From: Proteus vulgaris
GTDB taxonomy: Bacteria; Pseudomonadota; Gammaproteobacteria; Enterobacterales; Enterobacteriaceae
Direction of reading: 5' to 3'
DNA: 64,000 nt
Assembly: GCF_033708015.1 (NCBI RefSeq)
Contig: NZ_CP137920.1
Span: 1,302,001-1,366,000, forward strand
Shown here: positions 23,475 to 33,043 of the stretch, piece after piece
Numbering within the stretch: position 1 is the stretch's first letter
How the letters are laid out: each line of letters begins with the position of its first letter
Notes under the pieces: model-generated
Databases searched by the model: none
The model's input: only the letters and a program-made list of their open reading frames with translations
What the model was told of the DNA's origin: nothing
Translations under genes and position numbers: made by a program

Positions 23475-23522
23475 CTAGTCAGGGTGATGGTGATGATGGT
23501 GGTTTAATTGAATGCTATACAT
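23475..23522 (-). CDS. hisL: his operon leader peptide
   Basis: A 15-residue frame, MYSIQLNHHHHHHPD, with TAGGA as ribosome site. Six consecutive His codons followed by Pro-Asp match the enteric HisL (seven His in E. coli). Ribosome stalling on the His codons when charged tRNA-His is scarce would favour the antiterminator over the hairpin at 23373-23405. Confidence 0.95.
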   Translation of the reverse strand: MYSIQLNHHHHHHPD

Positions 23523-23862
23523 AATATTTTCCTAGCTAATAACATTATTTGTTATTTAATAATGCCCGTTACTATTGAGCTGTATGCTGTATTTAGTAAC
23601 CCGCATTTAGAATTTGTCTGCCTTTCAACCTACATGATTTACAAAGGAGAAAGCAACCTATTTTTTAATAATAATTTAATTATTTTATAACCTTTTGTTT
23701 TTAATGTAATTTTAATATTTCTCTTATTTACTTAATGGAACAAGTAGGCGAGTATATAGGGAGGCACTAAATATTCACGAAATATAAGTGGTATTTATAA
23801 TTAATGGCGAAACTAAAATTTTATAGCATACTTTGATTAGGCCATTTAAGTAGGGGAGCAAA
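23523..23862. other. hisL / yeeZ divergent intergenic region
   Basis: Must contain the his and yeeZ promoters. It is AT-rich; I could not pick a convincing promoter, and a 60-codon frame in it has no ribosome site or recognisable product. Confidence 0.4.
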
Positions 23863-24684
23863 ATGAAACGAATAACCATCGTAGGATTAGGTTGGTTAGG
23901 TTTACCACTTGCTACTGCGTTGCGTGATGCAGGCTATCAAGTTAAAGGGACTAAAACCACCGAAGATGGCGTAGAAGCAGCAAGAATGAGTGGCATTGAC
24001 TGTTGTTTAGTGAATTTAACACCCGCAATCGAATGCGATAGAGATGATTTTGATTACTTAATGGAAACTGACGTACTCATTATTACGCTACCACCAAGTG
24101 CTGCCGGTGGAGGTTATGATTATGTTGAAGCCATTCAGACGCTGGTGGATAGCGCAATGTCTCGCCATGTGACGAGAGTCATTTACATTAGTTCTACTTC
24201 TGTATATGGCAACCAAACGGGTAATATCACGGAAGAAATGGATATTCGACCAGAAACACAATCGGCAAAAATGTTAGCCGAAGTTGAGAACTGGCTACAT
24301 CGTTTACCGTTGACTACGGTTGATATTCTTCGATTAGCAGGATTAGTGGGACCAGGTCGTCATGCAGGACGTTTTTTATCAGGTAAAAAACAGGTAAAAG
24401 GCGCTCATCAATGCGTAAACTTAGTCCACTTAGATGATGTCATTTTTGCTGTTGAACAACTGCTCGCACAGAATGAAGGTGGCCATTTATATAATTTATG
24501 TGCACCAATTCACCCTAAAAAGAAAGATTTTTACTCGAGAGTGTCGAATCAACTTGATCTCATTCCACCCGAATTTATTGAGGAAGAAAAGCCTGCAATA
24601 CGAGAGATTGATGGTCAGGAGATTTGTCGAGATCTTGGATTTCATTACCATTATCCAGATCCCGACAAAATGCCAATGAATTAA
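23863..24684 (+). CDS. yeeZ: NAD-dependent epimerase-like protein YeeZ
   Basis: A 273-residue short-chain dehydrogenase/epimerase-fold protein. The N-terminal MKRITIVGLGWLGLPLATAL is the dinucleotide-binding GxGxxG, and VIYISSTSVYG supplies the Ser and Tyr region of atypical SDRs. The substrate is unknown. It lies divergent from the his leader, as yeeZ does near hisL in E. coli, which supports the name. Its end overlaps the 3' end of gstB on the other strand by four bases. Confidence 0.85.
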   Translation: MKRITIVGLGWLGLPLATALRDAGYQVKGTKTTEDGVEAARMSGIDCCLVNLTPAIECDRDDFDYLMETDVLIITLPPSAAGGGYDYVEAIQTLVDSAMSRHVTRVIYISSTSVYGNQTGNITEEMDIRPETQSAKMLAEVENWLHRLPLTTVDILRLAGLVGPGRHAGRFLSGKKQVKGAHQCVNLVHLDDVIFAVEQLLAQNEGGHLYNLCAPIHPKKKDFYSRVSNQLDLIPPEFIEEEKPAIREIDGQEICRDLGFHYHYPDPDKMPMN

Positions 24685-25301
24685 TTTACAGGCAGTAACA
24701 CAATATCACGGAAAATAGATCTTTCACTTAATTGGGCAAACCAACGCTCAATATGAGGGACGTGTGGTCTATCTTTGCAAACTTCTAGCCATGGATAGAC
24801 CAAAGGTGCGATTGCCATATCGGCAAGAGAGAATGTATCTCCTGCAAAATAAGTGGTTTTCGCAAGTTGGTCGTCAGCAATTTTAATAAGTTTATTAAGC
24901 TTCTCTTTCAACGCATTAACACTTTCAGGATTTTGCTGTTCTTTAGGCGTACGAACAATCATGATCATCATTTGTTGAATGGGCGAAAATAGGCTGCCAT
25001 TTGACCAATCCATCCATTTTTCTACATTTGCTCGCTGTTTAAGATCAATGGGATAGAGCGTATTATTTTTATATTTTGTACATAAATAACGAATAATGGT
25101 ATTAGACTCCCATAAAGCAAAGTCATCATCTAGTAAGGTTGGAATAGAAGCGTTGGGATTCATCGCTAAATAATTTGCTTCATTGAGTCCACCAAAAGGG
25201 CCACCAACGTCGATTTGCTCATAAGGAACGTTTAATTCTTTTAAGCACCAAAGCACTTTTTTAACGTTAGATGAGTTTTTTCTACCCCAGACTTTTAACA
25301 T
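24681..25301 (-). CDS. gstB: Glutathione S-transferase GstB-like
   Basis: A 206-residue GST: thioredoxin-fold N-terminal domain (LKVWGRKNSSNVKKVLWCLKEL, NPNASIPTL, LWESNTIIRYL) with the cis-Pro and glutathione-binding Glu-Ser, and an all-helical C-terminal domain (FAGDTFSLADMAIAPLVY). It is close to E. coli GstB (YliJ), active on haloacetates and other electrophiles. As in E. coli it lies divergent from dacC. Confidence 0.9.
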   Translation of the reverse strand: MLKVWGRKNSSNVKKVLWCLKELNVPYEQIDVGGPFGGLNEANYLAMNPNASIPTLLDDDFALWESNTIIRYLCTKYKNNTLYPIDLKQRANVEKWMDWSNGSLFSPIQQMMIMIVRTPKEQQNPESVNALKEKLNKLIKIADDQLAKTTYFAGDTFSLADMAIAPLVYPWLEVCKDRPHVPHIERWFAQLSERSIFRDIVLLPVN

Positions 25302-25458
25302 AAAGGTCTCCTAAGCTACGATAAGTAATAAAATTTCCCTCTATAGGGCGCTAAATATGAATATAAGATAAATCTCTATATATCAATGTTGGCGTCTTAT
25401 TCTAGAAAGCCATATAGTAGGAAAGCTTTAACAAATTGATATAAAAGGGTGATCGGTA

Positions 25459-26661
25459 ATGAAAAAAAATATTCCATCTGTTCTGGGTAAGGTTACCGCG
25501 GGAATGGGTTTACTGCTAATTATTTCTAGTCCTTCATTTGCAGTCAATAATCCGGTGCCTCCTCAAATAGAGGCAAAATCTTATGTATTAATGGATTACA
25601 ACAGCGGAAAAATTCTGGCATCAGAAAAACCTGATGAACGTTTAGATCCCGCCAGCCTAACAAAAATCATGAGTAGCTATGTTGTTGGACAAGCGATCAA
25701 AGAAGGTCGTATGTCACCTGATGATATTGTTATTGTTGGGCGTAATGCATGGGCAACGGGGAATCCGGTATTGAAGGGATCATCATTGATGTTCTTAAAG
25801 CCGGGTGATCAGGTTAAAGTGATTGATTTAAATCGCGGTATGGTTATTCAATCTGGTAATGATGCCAGTATTGCATTAGCAGAACATGTTGCGGGTAGTC
25901 AGGAAACCTTTGTGGATTTAATGAATTCCTATGCTAAGAATCTCGGTTTGAAAAATACACACTTTAAAACCGTTCATGGGTTAGATTCTGAAGGGCAATA
26001 TACAACCGCACAAGATATGGCATTACTCACAGCCGCCATGATCCGCGATGTGCCTTCAGAGTATGAAATTCATAAAGAAAAAGAATTTACATTCAACAAT
26101 ATTCGTCAGCCAAACCGTAACCGTTTATTGTGGAATAAAAATATGAATGTCGACGGTGTGAAAACAGGTCACACTAATGGAGCAGGGTACAATCTTGTTT
26201 CTTCGGCAACTGAAGGTGATATGCGCTTGATTGCTGTTGTTTTAGGAACGCCATCAGATAAAGTGCGTTTTGCTGAAAGTGAAAAATTATTAGGCTGGGG
26301 CTTCCGCTTTTTTGAAACGGTAACCCCCGTAAAAGCAGGTACCCCACTGACAACTCAAAAAGTGTGGTACGGCGATAAAGGCGAAGTTGCATTAGGGGTT
26401 GCTAATGATGCTTCAATCACTATTCCTAAAGGTGAACTGAAAAACTTGAAAGCTTCGTTTACTTTAACCAATCCTGTATTAGAAGCGCCACTAACGGAAA
26501 ATCAGGTGGTAGGTACCGTTAACTTTTTATTAAATGATGAAGTGATTGAGCAACGCCCATTAGTCGTAAAAGAAGCGGTTGAGGAAGGCGGTTTCTTTAG
26601 TCGTATTTGGGATTTTGTTGTTAAAACAGTATCCGGTTGGTTTAATGCTATTTTTGGTTAA
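25459..26661 (+). CDS. dacC: D-alanyl-D-alanine carboxypeptidase, PBP6 type
   Basis: A 400-residue periplasmic class C low-molecular-mass penicillin-binding protein that trims the terminal D-Ala of peptidoglycan pentapeptides. The signal peptide ends near SSPSFA (residue 28). The catalytic motifs are SLTK (66-69), SGN (132-134) and KTG (235-237). A beta-rich PBP5_C domain follows, and the C-terminal amphipathic helix [19 protein letters not shown] anchors it to the membrane. The [11 protein letters not shown] tail and the gstB neighbour favour dacC over dacA. Confidence 0.92.
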   Translation: MKKNIPSVLGKVTAGMGLLLIISSPSFAVNNPVPPQIEAKSYVLMDYNSGKILASEKPDERLDPASLTKIMSSYVVGQAIKEGRMSPDDIVIVGRNAWATGNPVLKGSSLMFLKPGDQVKVIDLNRGMVIQSGNDASIALAEHVAGSQETFVDLMNSYAKNLGLKNTHFKTVHGLDSEGQYTTAQDMALLTAAMIRDVPSEYEIHKEKEFTFNNIRQPNRNRLLWNKNMNVDGVKTGHTNGAGYNLVSSATEGDMRLIAVVLGTPSDKVRFAESEKLLGWGFRFFETVTPVKAGTPLTTQKVWYGDKGEVALGVANDASITIPKGELKNLKASFTLTNPVLEAPLTENQVVGTVNFLLNDEVIEQRPLVVKEAVEEGGFFSRIWDFVVKTVSGWFNAIFG

Positions 26662-26739
26662 ATCATCAATAATGGATCTATCAAAACGTTACTGAGTTTT
26701 TCACCCAAAAAGAAAGACTAGCTCTATTTTTATATAAAT

Positions 26740-26772
26740 AATCCGTAATTGTTTAACGATTACGGATTTTTT
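26740..26772 (+). terminator. dacC terminator
   Basis: A 10-bp stem (AATCCGTAAT / ATTACGGATT, loop of 9) is followed by a T6 run. Confidence 0.8.
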
Positions 26773-26854
26773 ATATTCAATAAAATAGTGGGATATCTCT
26801 ATTTTAGCGAAAAACGCCGTAAACCCTCGCCCAGTAAATCATCATGATTACTCA

Positions 26855-26900
26855 ATTGATATATTGCCATAACGTGTTAAAATAAAAACATTATATCAAT
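26855..26900 (+). repeat. Inverted repeat before tnpB
   Basis: ATTGATATA and its exact complement TATATCAAT flank 28 bases just ahead of the tnpB start. It may be a subterminal structure of the element or a promoter-associated dyad. Confidence 0.35.
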
Positions 26901-26908
26901 GAGCGCTG

Positions 26909-28081
26909 ATGATGTTAAGAGCAACAAAAGTACGCATCTACCCAACACCAGAACAGGCTGAATATCTCAACGCTCAGTTCGGTGCGGTTCGTTTTGCGTA
27001 CAACAAAGCGCTGCACATCAAGAAAGACGCTTACCAGCGGCACGGCGTAAATTTAAACCCGCGTAAAGACCTTAAACCGCTGCTTGCCGTGGCGAAAAAA
27101 TCCCGCAGATATGGGTGGCTTAAAGAATATGATTCTATTGCATTGCAGCAGGCGGTGATTAACCTTGACGTGGCTTTCTCCAACTTTTTTAATCCGAAAC
27201 TAAAAGCCCGTTTTCCCACGTTTAAAAGTAAGCATGGCAGACAATCTAGCTATCATTGTGTCGGGATCAAAGTCATTGATGGCGCGATAAAAATCCCGAA
27301 AATCGCACCGATTGAAGCGCGTTTACATCGTGAAATTACGGGGGCGCTGAAAAGTATCACACTGAGCCGCAGCGCAACCGGAAAATACTATGCGTCACTA
27401 CTCTGTGATGACGGGGTAGAAGCACCGGCAAAGCCAACATTGATATCAAATATCACGGGGCTTGATGTGGGGCTAAGTCATTACGCCATCAAATCAGACG
27501 GCAATAAGATTGCTAATCCGCGCCACCTTATCAATGCCAGCCGTCACCTACGTCGAAAACAAAAAGCCTTATCTCGCAAGCAAAAAGGGAGTGCTAATCG
27601 CCGTAAAGCCCGAATACAGCTTGCAGGTGTACACGAACGGGTAGCCAATGCCCGTGCTGATTTTCAACACAAACTCTCTCGTGCAATTGTTGACGAAAAC
27701 CAAGCGGTAATTGTCGAGACACTGAAATCGGCGAATATGATGAAAAACCACTGTCTGGCTCGCGCTATCGGTGATGCAGGCTGGCATGGTTTTATCACAA
27801 AGCTGGAATATAAAGCCGCAGAAAAAGGCGTCCATCTGGTAAAACTGGATCAATGGTTTGCCAGTTCGAAAACCTGTCATTGCTGCGGTCATAAAATGTC
27901 AGAAATGCCACTACATAAGCGTATCTGGCAATGCCCTGAATGTGGAGTTGAACATGACCGAGATATCAATGCGGCAATCAATATCCGACACAAGGGCATA
28001 TTGGAATTACACGCGGCGGGACTCGTCGTTTCAGCCCATGGAGACCAGCGTAAATCCGTCGTACAGAGGGTTGCGGTCTGA
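26909..28081 (+). CDS. tnpB: TnpB RNA-guided nuclease (IS605/IS1341 OrfB)
   Basis: 390 residues, full length for TnpB. The N-terminal helix-turn-helix begins MMLRATKVRIYPTPEQ. The RuvC nuclease has the three acidic residues at Asp186 (GLDVGLSHYA), Glu270 (VIVETLKSANM) and Asp352 (HDRDINAAINI), and a four-Cys zinc finger (C323HCC...C342PEC345) lies between the last two. All catalytic residues are intact, so the nuclease may be active. Relatives cut DNA at sites next to a short motif, guided by an omega RNA made from the element's right end, and so help the element persist. Either of two adjacent ATGs could start it. Confidence 0.92.
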   Translation: MMLRATKVRIYPTPEQAEYLNAQFGAVRFAYNKALHIKKDAYQRHGVNLNPRKDLKPLLAVAKKSRRYGWLKEYDSIALQQAVINLDVAFSNFFNPKLKARFPTFKSKHGRQSSYHCVGIKVIDGAIKIPKIAPIEARLHREITGALKSITLSRSATGKYYASLLCDDGVEAPAKPTLISNITGLDVGLSHYAIKSDGNKIANPRHLINASRHLRRKQKALSRKQKGSANRRKARIQLAGVHERVANARADFQHKLSRAIVDENQAVIVETLKSANMMKNHCLARAIGDAGWHGFITKLEYKAAEKGVHLVKLDQWFASSKTCHCCGHKMSEMPLHKRIWQCPECGVEHDRDINAAINIRHKGILELHAAGLVVSAHGDQRKSVVQRVAV

Positions 28082-28122
28082 GAAGTGGGAAGCCTCGCCG
28101 TTTACGGTGGGGAGCAGTCACA
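28020..28122 (+). ncRNA. Predicted omega RNA scaffold of TnpB
   Basis: By analogy with characterised IS605 elements, the 3' end of tnpB and the right end encode the guide scaffold. A stem CCTCGCCGT / ACGGTGGGG (28092-28111, two wobble pairs) fits the terminal hairpin. The guide would be the flanking sequence starting near 28123, which is the 3' end of fhs read antisense. Extent is approximate. Confidence 0.4.
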
Positions 28123-28124
28123 AC

Positions 28125-29795
28125 TTAAGTAAGCCCATCGATTTTTCCTTGATTATCAACGTTAACAGCGATAGCCGCGGGGATTTTAGGTAACCCTGGC
28201 ATTGTTGTGATAGAGCCCGTTAAGGCGACAACAAAGCCTGCGCCAGCAGAAACATACACTTCACGGACGTTGATTGTAAAGTGAGTCGGGCGACCTAATA
28301 AGGTGGGATCATCTGAGAGTGAGTATTGCGTTTTTGCCATGCAAACAGGGAAATGAGCAAACCCCATACTTTCTATTTTTTTCAACATATTACGAGCCTT
28401 TTGGCTGTAAGTCACACCATCAGCACCATAAATTTCTTTGGCAACAATATCAATTTTTTGACTCAGTGAGGCATCATCAGGATAAATTAATTGAAATTGA
28501 CTCGGTTCATTTTCAAGTGTATCAATCACTTGTTTAGCCAACTCAATACCACCTTCGCCCCCTTTTTCCCATACTTTTGTAATCGCGAAGCGACAACCTC
28601 TATCTTGGCAAAATTGTTCGATAAACTGGTGTTCTGCAAGACTATCTGTGATATAAGCATTAAGAGAAACAATGACAGGTAAACCATATTTTTTTAGGTT
28701 TTCAATATGTTTTTCAAGATTAACAATGCCTTTTTCAAGAGCAACTAAATCTTCATTATTCCACTCACCTTTACCTAAGCCACCGTTATATTTTAGCGCT
28801 TTCGTGGTGACAACAATAACGGCACAATCAGGACGTAATCCACTGATCCGGCATTTTATATCAAAGAATTTTTCAGCACCTAAATCAGCCCCAAAACCAG
28901 CCTCTGTCACAGTAATATCAGCAAGTTGAAGAGCAAGTTTTGTTGCTCTTACGCTATTGCACCCATGGGCAATATTTGCGAAGGGACCTCCATGAATAAT
29001 AGCGGGAGTATTTTCGAGTGTTTGTACTAAATTAGGATTAATAGCATCTTTTAATAAACTCGCCATTGCACCGACGGCTTGTATATCGCTTGCTGTAATA
29101 GGATCACCCTGATAAGAATAGGCAACAATAATGCGAGAAAGTCGTTGTTTCAAATCATCAATATCTACGGCTAAACAAAGGATAGACATGATTTCAGAAG
29201 CAACGGTAATAACAAAGCTATCTTCTCTTGTAATACCGTCTTTCTCACCACCTAATCCCACAACAATATGACGTAAAGCACGATCGTTCATATCCATACA
29301 ACGTTTAAACACGATTTTTTTAGGATCGATATTTAACGGATTACCCTGATAAATTGAATTATCAAGCATGGCTGCAAGTAAGTTATTGGCAGAGGTAATA
29401 GCATGGAAATCGCCAGTAAAATGAAGGTTCAGATCTTCCATTGGAATGACTTGTGAATAACCACCACCCGTTGCCCCACCTTTAATACCAAAGCAAGGGC
29501 CTAAAGAGGGTTCACGCAATGCAATAATGGCATTTTTTCCAAGATGATTAAGTGCTTGCCCTAATCCCACTGTGACAGTTGTTTTACCTTCACCTGCAGG
29601 TGTTGGATTAATTGCTGTGACTAAAACTAATTTCCCAGTTTTTTTTGTTGCAATTTTTGACCAAATACGGTGACTAAATTTCGCTTTGTACTTGCCATAA
29701 AACTCAATATCATCTTGATCAATATTTAAATTTTTAGCAATATCCTGAATCGGTAAGGGGTGTGCTTCTTGGGAGATTTGAATATCTGATTTCAT
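28125..29795 (-). CDS. fhs: Formate--tetrahydrofolate ligase
   Basis: A 556-residue enzyme making 10-formyl-THF from formate, ATP and THF, feeding purine and other one-carbon reactions. The P-loop-like TPAGEGKTT is at residues 65-73, followed by [37 protein letters not shown], a family hallmark. E. coli K-12 lacks this gene. The stop codon lies two or three bases from the predicted right end of the tnpB element, so the last residues (KIDGLT) may have been altered by the insertion. It stands upstream of nothing on its strand except the element, and behind sdaB's terminator. Confidence 0.95.
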   Translation of the reverse strand: MKSDIQISQEAHPLPIQDIAKNLNIDQDDIEFYGKYKAKFSHRIWSKIATKKTGKLVLVTAINPTPAGEGKTTVTVGLGQALNHLGKNAIIALREPSLGPCFGIKGGATGGGYSQVIPMEDLNLHFTGDFHAITSANNLLAAMLDNSIYQGNPLNIDPKKIVFKRCMDMNDRALRHIVVGLGGEKDGITREDSFVITVASEIMSILCLAVDIDDLKQRLSRIIVAYSYQGDPITASDIQAVGAMASLLKDAINPNLVQTLENTPAIIHGGPFANIAHGCNSVRATKLALQLADITVTEAGFGADLGAEKFFDIKCRISGLRPDCAVIVVTTKALKYNGGLGKGEWNNEDLVALEKGIVNLEKHIENLKKYGLPVIVSLNAYITDSLAEHQFIEQFCQDRGCRFAITKVWEKGGEGGIELAKQVIDTLENEPSQFQLIYPDDASLSQKIDIVAKEIYGADGVTYSQKARNMLKKIESMGFAHFPVCMAKTQYSLSDDPTLLGRPTHFTINVREVYVSAGAGFVVALTGSITTMPGLPKIPAAIAVNVDNQGKIDGLT

Positions 29796-30099
29796 TTTAG
29801 TTCTCTTTTATCCCGCTAATGATGTCTCTAGTGATCTTTACTTATCAACTTTAGACAATAATCTAAATATCACCAATAGATTGATTAAGTTATCATTATT
29901 TACTTTAGATAACGTGTTCATTATCACGCCATCTAAATGATTTTTGTCGTTAACCCTTATTTTTCTTTAAGTTCTTCTTATTAAGTCATGCTTTGTATTT
30001 TTGAAAAAACGTATTTTAACTAAGGATGACAATTTAATCTCATACAAAACAAATGGTATTAAAAAAGAAGATCATCAAGATAGATGCGAATAAACAAAA
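29796..30099. other. fhs upstream region with nested dyad
   Basis: No gene is seen. A symmetric element at 29904-29937 combines TTTAGAT / ATCTAAA with an inner CGTG / CACG. A smaller TTAGA / TCTAA pair lies nearby. These may be operators for fhs, but I cannot name the regulator. Confidence 0.35.
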
Positions 30100-30121
30100 A
30101 AGGCGCTGAGATCAGCGCCTT
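30096..30121 (-). terminator. sdaB terminator
   Basis: A 10-bp GC-rich stem (AAGGCGCTGA / TCAGCGCCTT) is followed on the minus strand by a T run. Confidence 0.85.
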
Positions 30122-30157
30122 AACTATCATAAATATCTGGATTGAAGACTTTTAGGT

Positions 30158-31522
30158 TTAGTCACAAGAAATTTTAATGGCTAATCCGCCTTGAGAGGTT
30201 TCACGATATTTAGCATTAATGTCTTTACCTGTTTCGTACATTGTTTCAATGACTTTATCTAAACAAATACGAGGATCACTGACACGGCGTAAAGCCATAC
30301 GAGATGAGTTTACAGCTTGTACGGCTGCGATGGCATTACGTTCAATACAAGGAACTTGTACTTGTCCTGCCACTGGGTCACAGGTAAGTCCTAAGTTATG
30401 CTCCATTGCAATTTCCGCAGCAATACAAACCTGTTCGGGGCTACCGCCTAGCAGCTCAGTTAATGCGCCTGCTGCCATTGAGCAAGCAACACCGACTTCA
30501 CCTTGGCAACCGACTTCAGCGCCCGAGATAGATGCATTCATTTTGTAAAGTGAGCCAATAACACCCGCAACTAAGAAAAAGCGAGTGTAAGAGTTTTCAT
30601 TTACAGGACGAATAAATTTATCATAGTAAGACAATACTGCTGGAATAATACCACAGGCACCATTTGTTGGTGCTGTGACAACACGCCCACCCGCCGCATT
30701 TTCTTCATTCACGGCAAGAGCAAACATATTAATCCAGTCAACAACTGTCATTGGATCGGTCGTCGTTTTATCTTCTGTGACTAACATACGGCGTAATGCC
30801 GAAGCACGGCGAGGTACACGTAATGGCCCTGGTAATAAGCCTTCGGTATTTACACCACGCTCAATACCTGATTTCATCACATCCCAAACCGCTGCAAAAT
30901 GAGCTGAAATTTCTTCTTTGCTACGTAATGCTAATTCGTTTTGCATCACTAATGCGGATAAAGAAAGGCCTGTTTCTTTGCAATGACGACGTAAATCAGC
31001 CGCATATTGATAAGGATAAGGAACTTGAACACTATTTTCTTCTGGTTGACCAAAATGTTCTTCATCAACAATAAAACCACCACCAATAGAATAATAGGTT
31101 TTTTTCAATAAAACCTGGTCACCGTTATAAGCGGTAATGGTCATGCCATTTTCATGGAGAGGCAGATTGGTTTTATGGAAATTCATACCGCCTTCAACCG
31201 GAAAGTCGACTTCTTTTATGCCATTTGCCAGCATTAAGCGACCAGTGGTTTCTACCTGTTTAATAAAAGGGGGAATAGAATCTATGTCCACCGTGTCAGG
31301 TAAATTTCCTGCGAGTCCCATAATAATAGCAATATCAGTTGCGTGACCTTTACCTGTTAAAGATAAAGAGCCATAAACATCAACGATAACGCGGGAAACT
31401 GAAGAGAGGAGATTTTTTTCAGCAAGTAAATCAACGAATTCTTTACCTGCTTTCATAGGGCCTACAGTGTGTGAGCTTGAAGGGCCGATACCAATTTTAA
31501 AAATATCAAAGACGCTAACCAT
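30158..31522 (-). CDS. sdaB: L-serine ammonia-lyase (serine deaminase)
   Basis: A 454-residue iron-sulfur L-serine dehydratase that converts serine to pyruvate and ammonia. The N-terminal beta domain begins VSVFDIFKIGIGPSSSHTVGPMKAGKEF; the catalytic alpha domain has TNGACGIIPAV, GAEVGCQGEVGVACSMAAG and LGLTCDPV, supplying the cluster cysteines. The start SVFDIFKIG and RLMLANG are closer to E. coli SdaB than SdaA, and position after sdaC matches the sdaCB operon. In enterics Lrp and CRP control these genes. Because both paralogues are alike, sdaA remains possible as a name. Confidence 0.92.
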   Translation of the reverse strand: MVSVFDIFKIGIGPSSSHTVGPMKAGKEFVDLLAEKNLLSSVSRVIVDVYGSLSLTGKGHATDIAIIMGLAGNLPDTVDIDSIPPFIKQVETTGRLMLANGIKEVDFPVEGGMNFHKTNLPLHENGMTITAYNGDQVLLKKTYYSIGGGFIVDEEHFGQPEENSVQVPYPYQYAADLRRHCKETGLSLSALVMQNELALRSKEEISAHFAAVWDVMKSGIERGVNTEGLLPGPLRVPRRASALRRMLVTEDKTTTDPMTVVDWINMFALAVNEENAAGGRVVTAPTNGACGIIPAVLSYYDKFIRPVNENSYTRFFLVAGVIGSLYKMNASISGAEVGCQGEVGVACSMAAGALTELLGGSPEQVCIAAEIAMEHNLGLTCDPVAGQVQVPCIERNAIAAVQAVNSSRMALRRVSDPRICLDKVIETMYETGKDINAKYRETSQGGLAIKISCD

Positions 31523-31604
31523 AATATTCGCCTCCCTAATTAATTTAAAGGCGCAACTGTGTGATTATTAGAGTGTTAAGTGTCAGTTTTGAAAGCTAAA
31601 GCTG

Positions 31605-31637
31605 TAATGGCTACTTCCATTGAGAAAGTAGCCATTA
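31605..31637 (-). promoter_or_regulatory. sdaC-sdaB intercistronic hairpin
   Basis: A perfect 12-bp inverted repeat (TAATGGCTACTT / AAGTAGCCATTA, loop of 9) begins ten bases after the sdaC stop. There is no T run on the minus strand, so it looks like an mRNA-stabilising or processing hairpin rather than a full terminator. Confidence 0.5.
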
Positions 31638-31646
31638 GATGTCTTA

Positions 31647-32963
31647 TTAGCCCATGAAAGAGTTAATTAAGCTATAGAAAACTGCTGAGATTGCGATAAG
31701 ACCCATGATTACAACGAATACGTTGCTGATATGACCCGCATATTTCTTCATCGCAGGGACTTTACGGATTGCATACATTGGCATTAGGAACAGTAACATT
31801 GCGATAATTGGGCCGCCTAATGTTTCAATCATACCTAAAATGCTTGGGTTTAATGTTGCAACAATCCAAGTTGTTACCAGCATAAACAGTGCAGTGATTT
31901 TGTTTAAACGATCTTTTTCGATTGTTTTACCTTTTTCACGCAGTGATTTGATGATTAAACCGTTGAAACCTTCACGAGCACCTAAGTAGTGACCTAAGAA
32001 AGATTTAGTAATCGCAACGAAAGCAATAAATGGTGCAATATAAGCAATAACAGGCGCTTCAAAATGGTTAGCAAGATAAGACAGAATACTGATGTTCTGT
32101 TCTTTTGCTTCAGCTAAGTTTTCTGGTGTTAAGCTAAAGACACAGCTAAACACGAAGAACATCACAGTGAGAACCATCATGATATGCGCATAAGCTAAAA
32201 TGCGTGAACATTTTTTCTCAGCGTTTTCACCGTATTCTTCACGTTTTGCAACAGCAAACGCAGAGATAATTGGAGAGTGATTAAAAGAGAACACCATAAC
32301 AGGGATAGCTAACCATAGGGTTACTAATAGGCCTTGACCCATACCTGAAGTTGCTGCGTGATCAAAAGAGAGAGTATCAAGAATTGCGCCATTCCACTCA
32401 GGGATCAGATACAGTGCAAGTACCATCAAGATTGCAACAAACGGGAATACTAATACGCTCATTGCTTTAACGATAGCTTGTTCACCAAAGCGAATAATAC
32501 ACATGATGCCTACGATGAGGATCAGGGATAAAATTGCACGAGGTGGCGCAGCCATATGCATTTGGTTCACAATAAAGCTTTCTACGGTATTGGTGATAGC
32601 AACACTATAAACCAGTAGAATAGGATAGATTGCGAAGAAATAGAGTAGGGTGATTAATTTACCCGCTGTTTTACCAAAGTGTTCTTCAACAACTTCAGTG
32701 ATATCTTCACCTGGGTTTTTACCTGATAACACAAATCGGCACATACCACGGTGTGCAAAGAAGGTCATTGGAAATGCAAGTACTAACATGATCAACAGAG
32801 GAATTAAACCACCAATTCCTGCGTTAATAGGTAGAAATAGAACACCAGCACCGATAGCCGTACCGTACAAACCTAACATCCATACTGTATCTGACTTACG
32901 CCATGCTTTGTAATCACTTTGGGTATTACCCGATGCGATAGAACCAGCTTTGGTTGTATCCAT
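31647..32963 (-). CDS. sdaC: Serine/proton symporter SdaC
   Basis: A 438-residue inner-membrane permease of the hydroxy/aromatic amino acid (HAAAP) family with about 11 TM segments. The N-terminal [24 protein letters not shown] is the family's first helix with the unwound GAG motif, and the conserved [18 protein letters not shown] loop is present. It imports serine for the deaminase encoded downstream. It is 124 bases upstream of sdaB on the same strand. Confidence 0.94.
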   Translation of the reverse strand: MDTTKAGSIASGNTQSDYKAWRKSDTVWMLGLYGTAIGAGVLFLPINAGIGGLIPLLIMLVLAFPMTFFAHRGMCRFVLSGKNPGEDITEVVEEHFGKTAGKLITLLYFFAIYPILLVYSVAITNTVESFIVNQMHMAAPPRAILSLILIVGIMCIIRFGEQAIVKAMSVLVFPFVAILMVLALYLIPEWNGAILDTLSFDHAATSGMGQGLLVTLWLAIPVMVFSFNHSPIISAFAVAKREEYGENAEKKCSRILAYAHIMMVLTVMFFVFSCVFSLTPENLAEAKEQNISILSYLANHFEAPVIAYIAPFIAFVAITKSFLGHYLGAREGFNGLIIKSLREKGKTIEKDRLNKITALFMLVTTWIVATLNPSILGMIETLGGPIIAMLLFLMPMYAIRKVPAMKKYAGHISNVFVVIMGLIAISAVFYSLINSFMG

Positions 32964-33013
32964 AATACTCTCCGAAATAACGCGGTAAAAAAATAATGAA
33001 TAAAAATAAGAGC

Positions 33014-33043
33014 GTGATCGTATTTCTTTTTAGAAATAATCAC
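33014..33043 (-). promoter_or_regulatory. Dyad in the sdaC leader
   Basis: GTGAT...ATTTCT and AGAAAT...ATCAC form a two-part inverted repeat about 50 bases before the sdaC ATG. It could be an RNA hairpin in the leader or an operator. Its spacing does not fit a CRP site. Confidence 0.35.

Larger units (their letters stand above)
26807..28122 (+). mobile_element. IS605-group tnpB-only element (IS1341-like)
   Basis: The unit consists of a left-end segment (about 26807-26832, with CCGTAAAC), tnpB and a right end with a hairpin (28091-28111, containing the complementary GTTTACGG). No tnpA-type Y1 transposase is present, so it would move only with help in trans. It separates dacC from fhs, and its right end falls next to the fhs stop codon. 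GC content is higher than in neighbouring genes. Exact ends are estimated, as these elements make no target duplication. Confidence 0.7.

Noticed and set aside
23508..23690. 60-codon frame between hisL and yeeZ
   Set aside because: No ribosome site, overlaps hisL on the other strand and shows no domain; probably chance in AT-rich DNA.
26855..26900. Defined left terminus of the tnpB element
   Set aside because: The inverted repeat could be subterminal or unrelated; without an empty site the end cannot be set.
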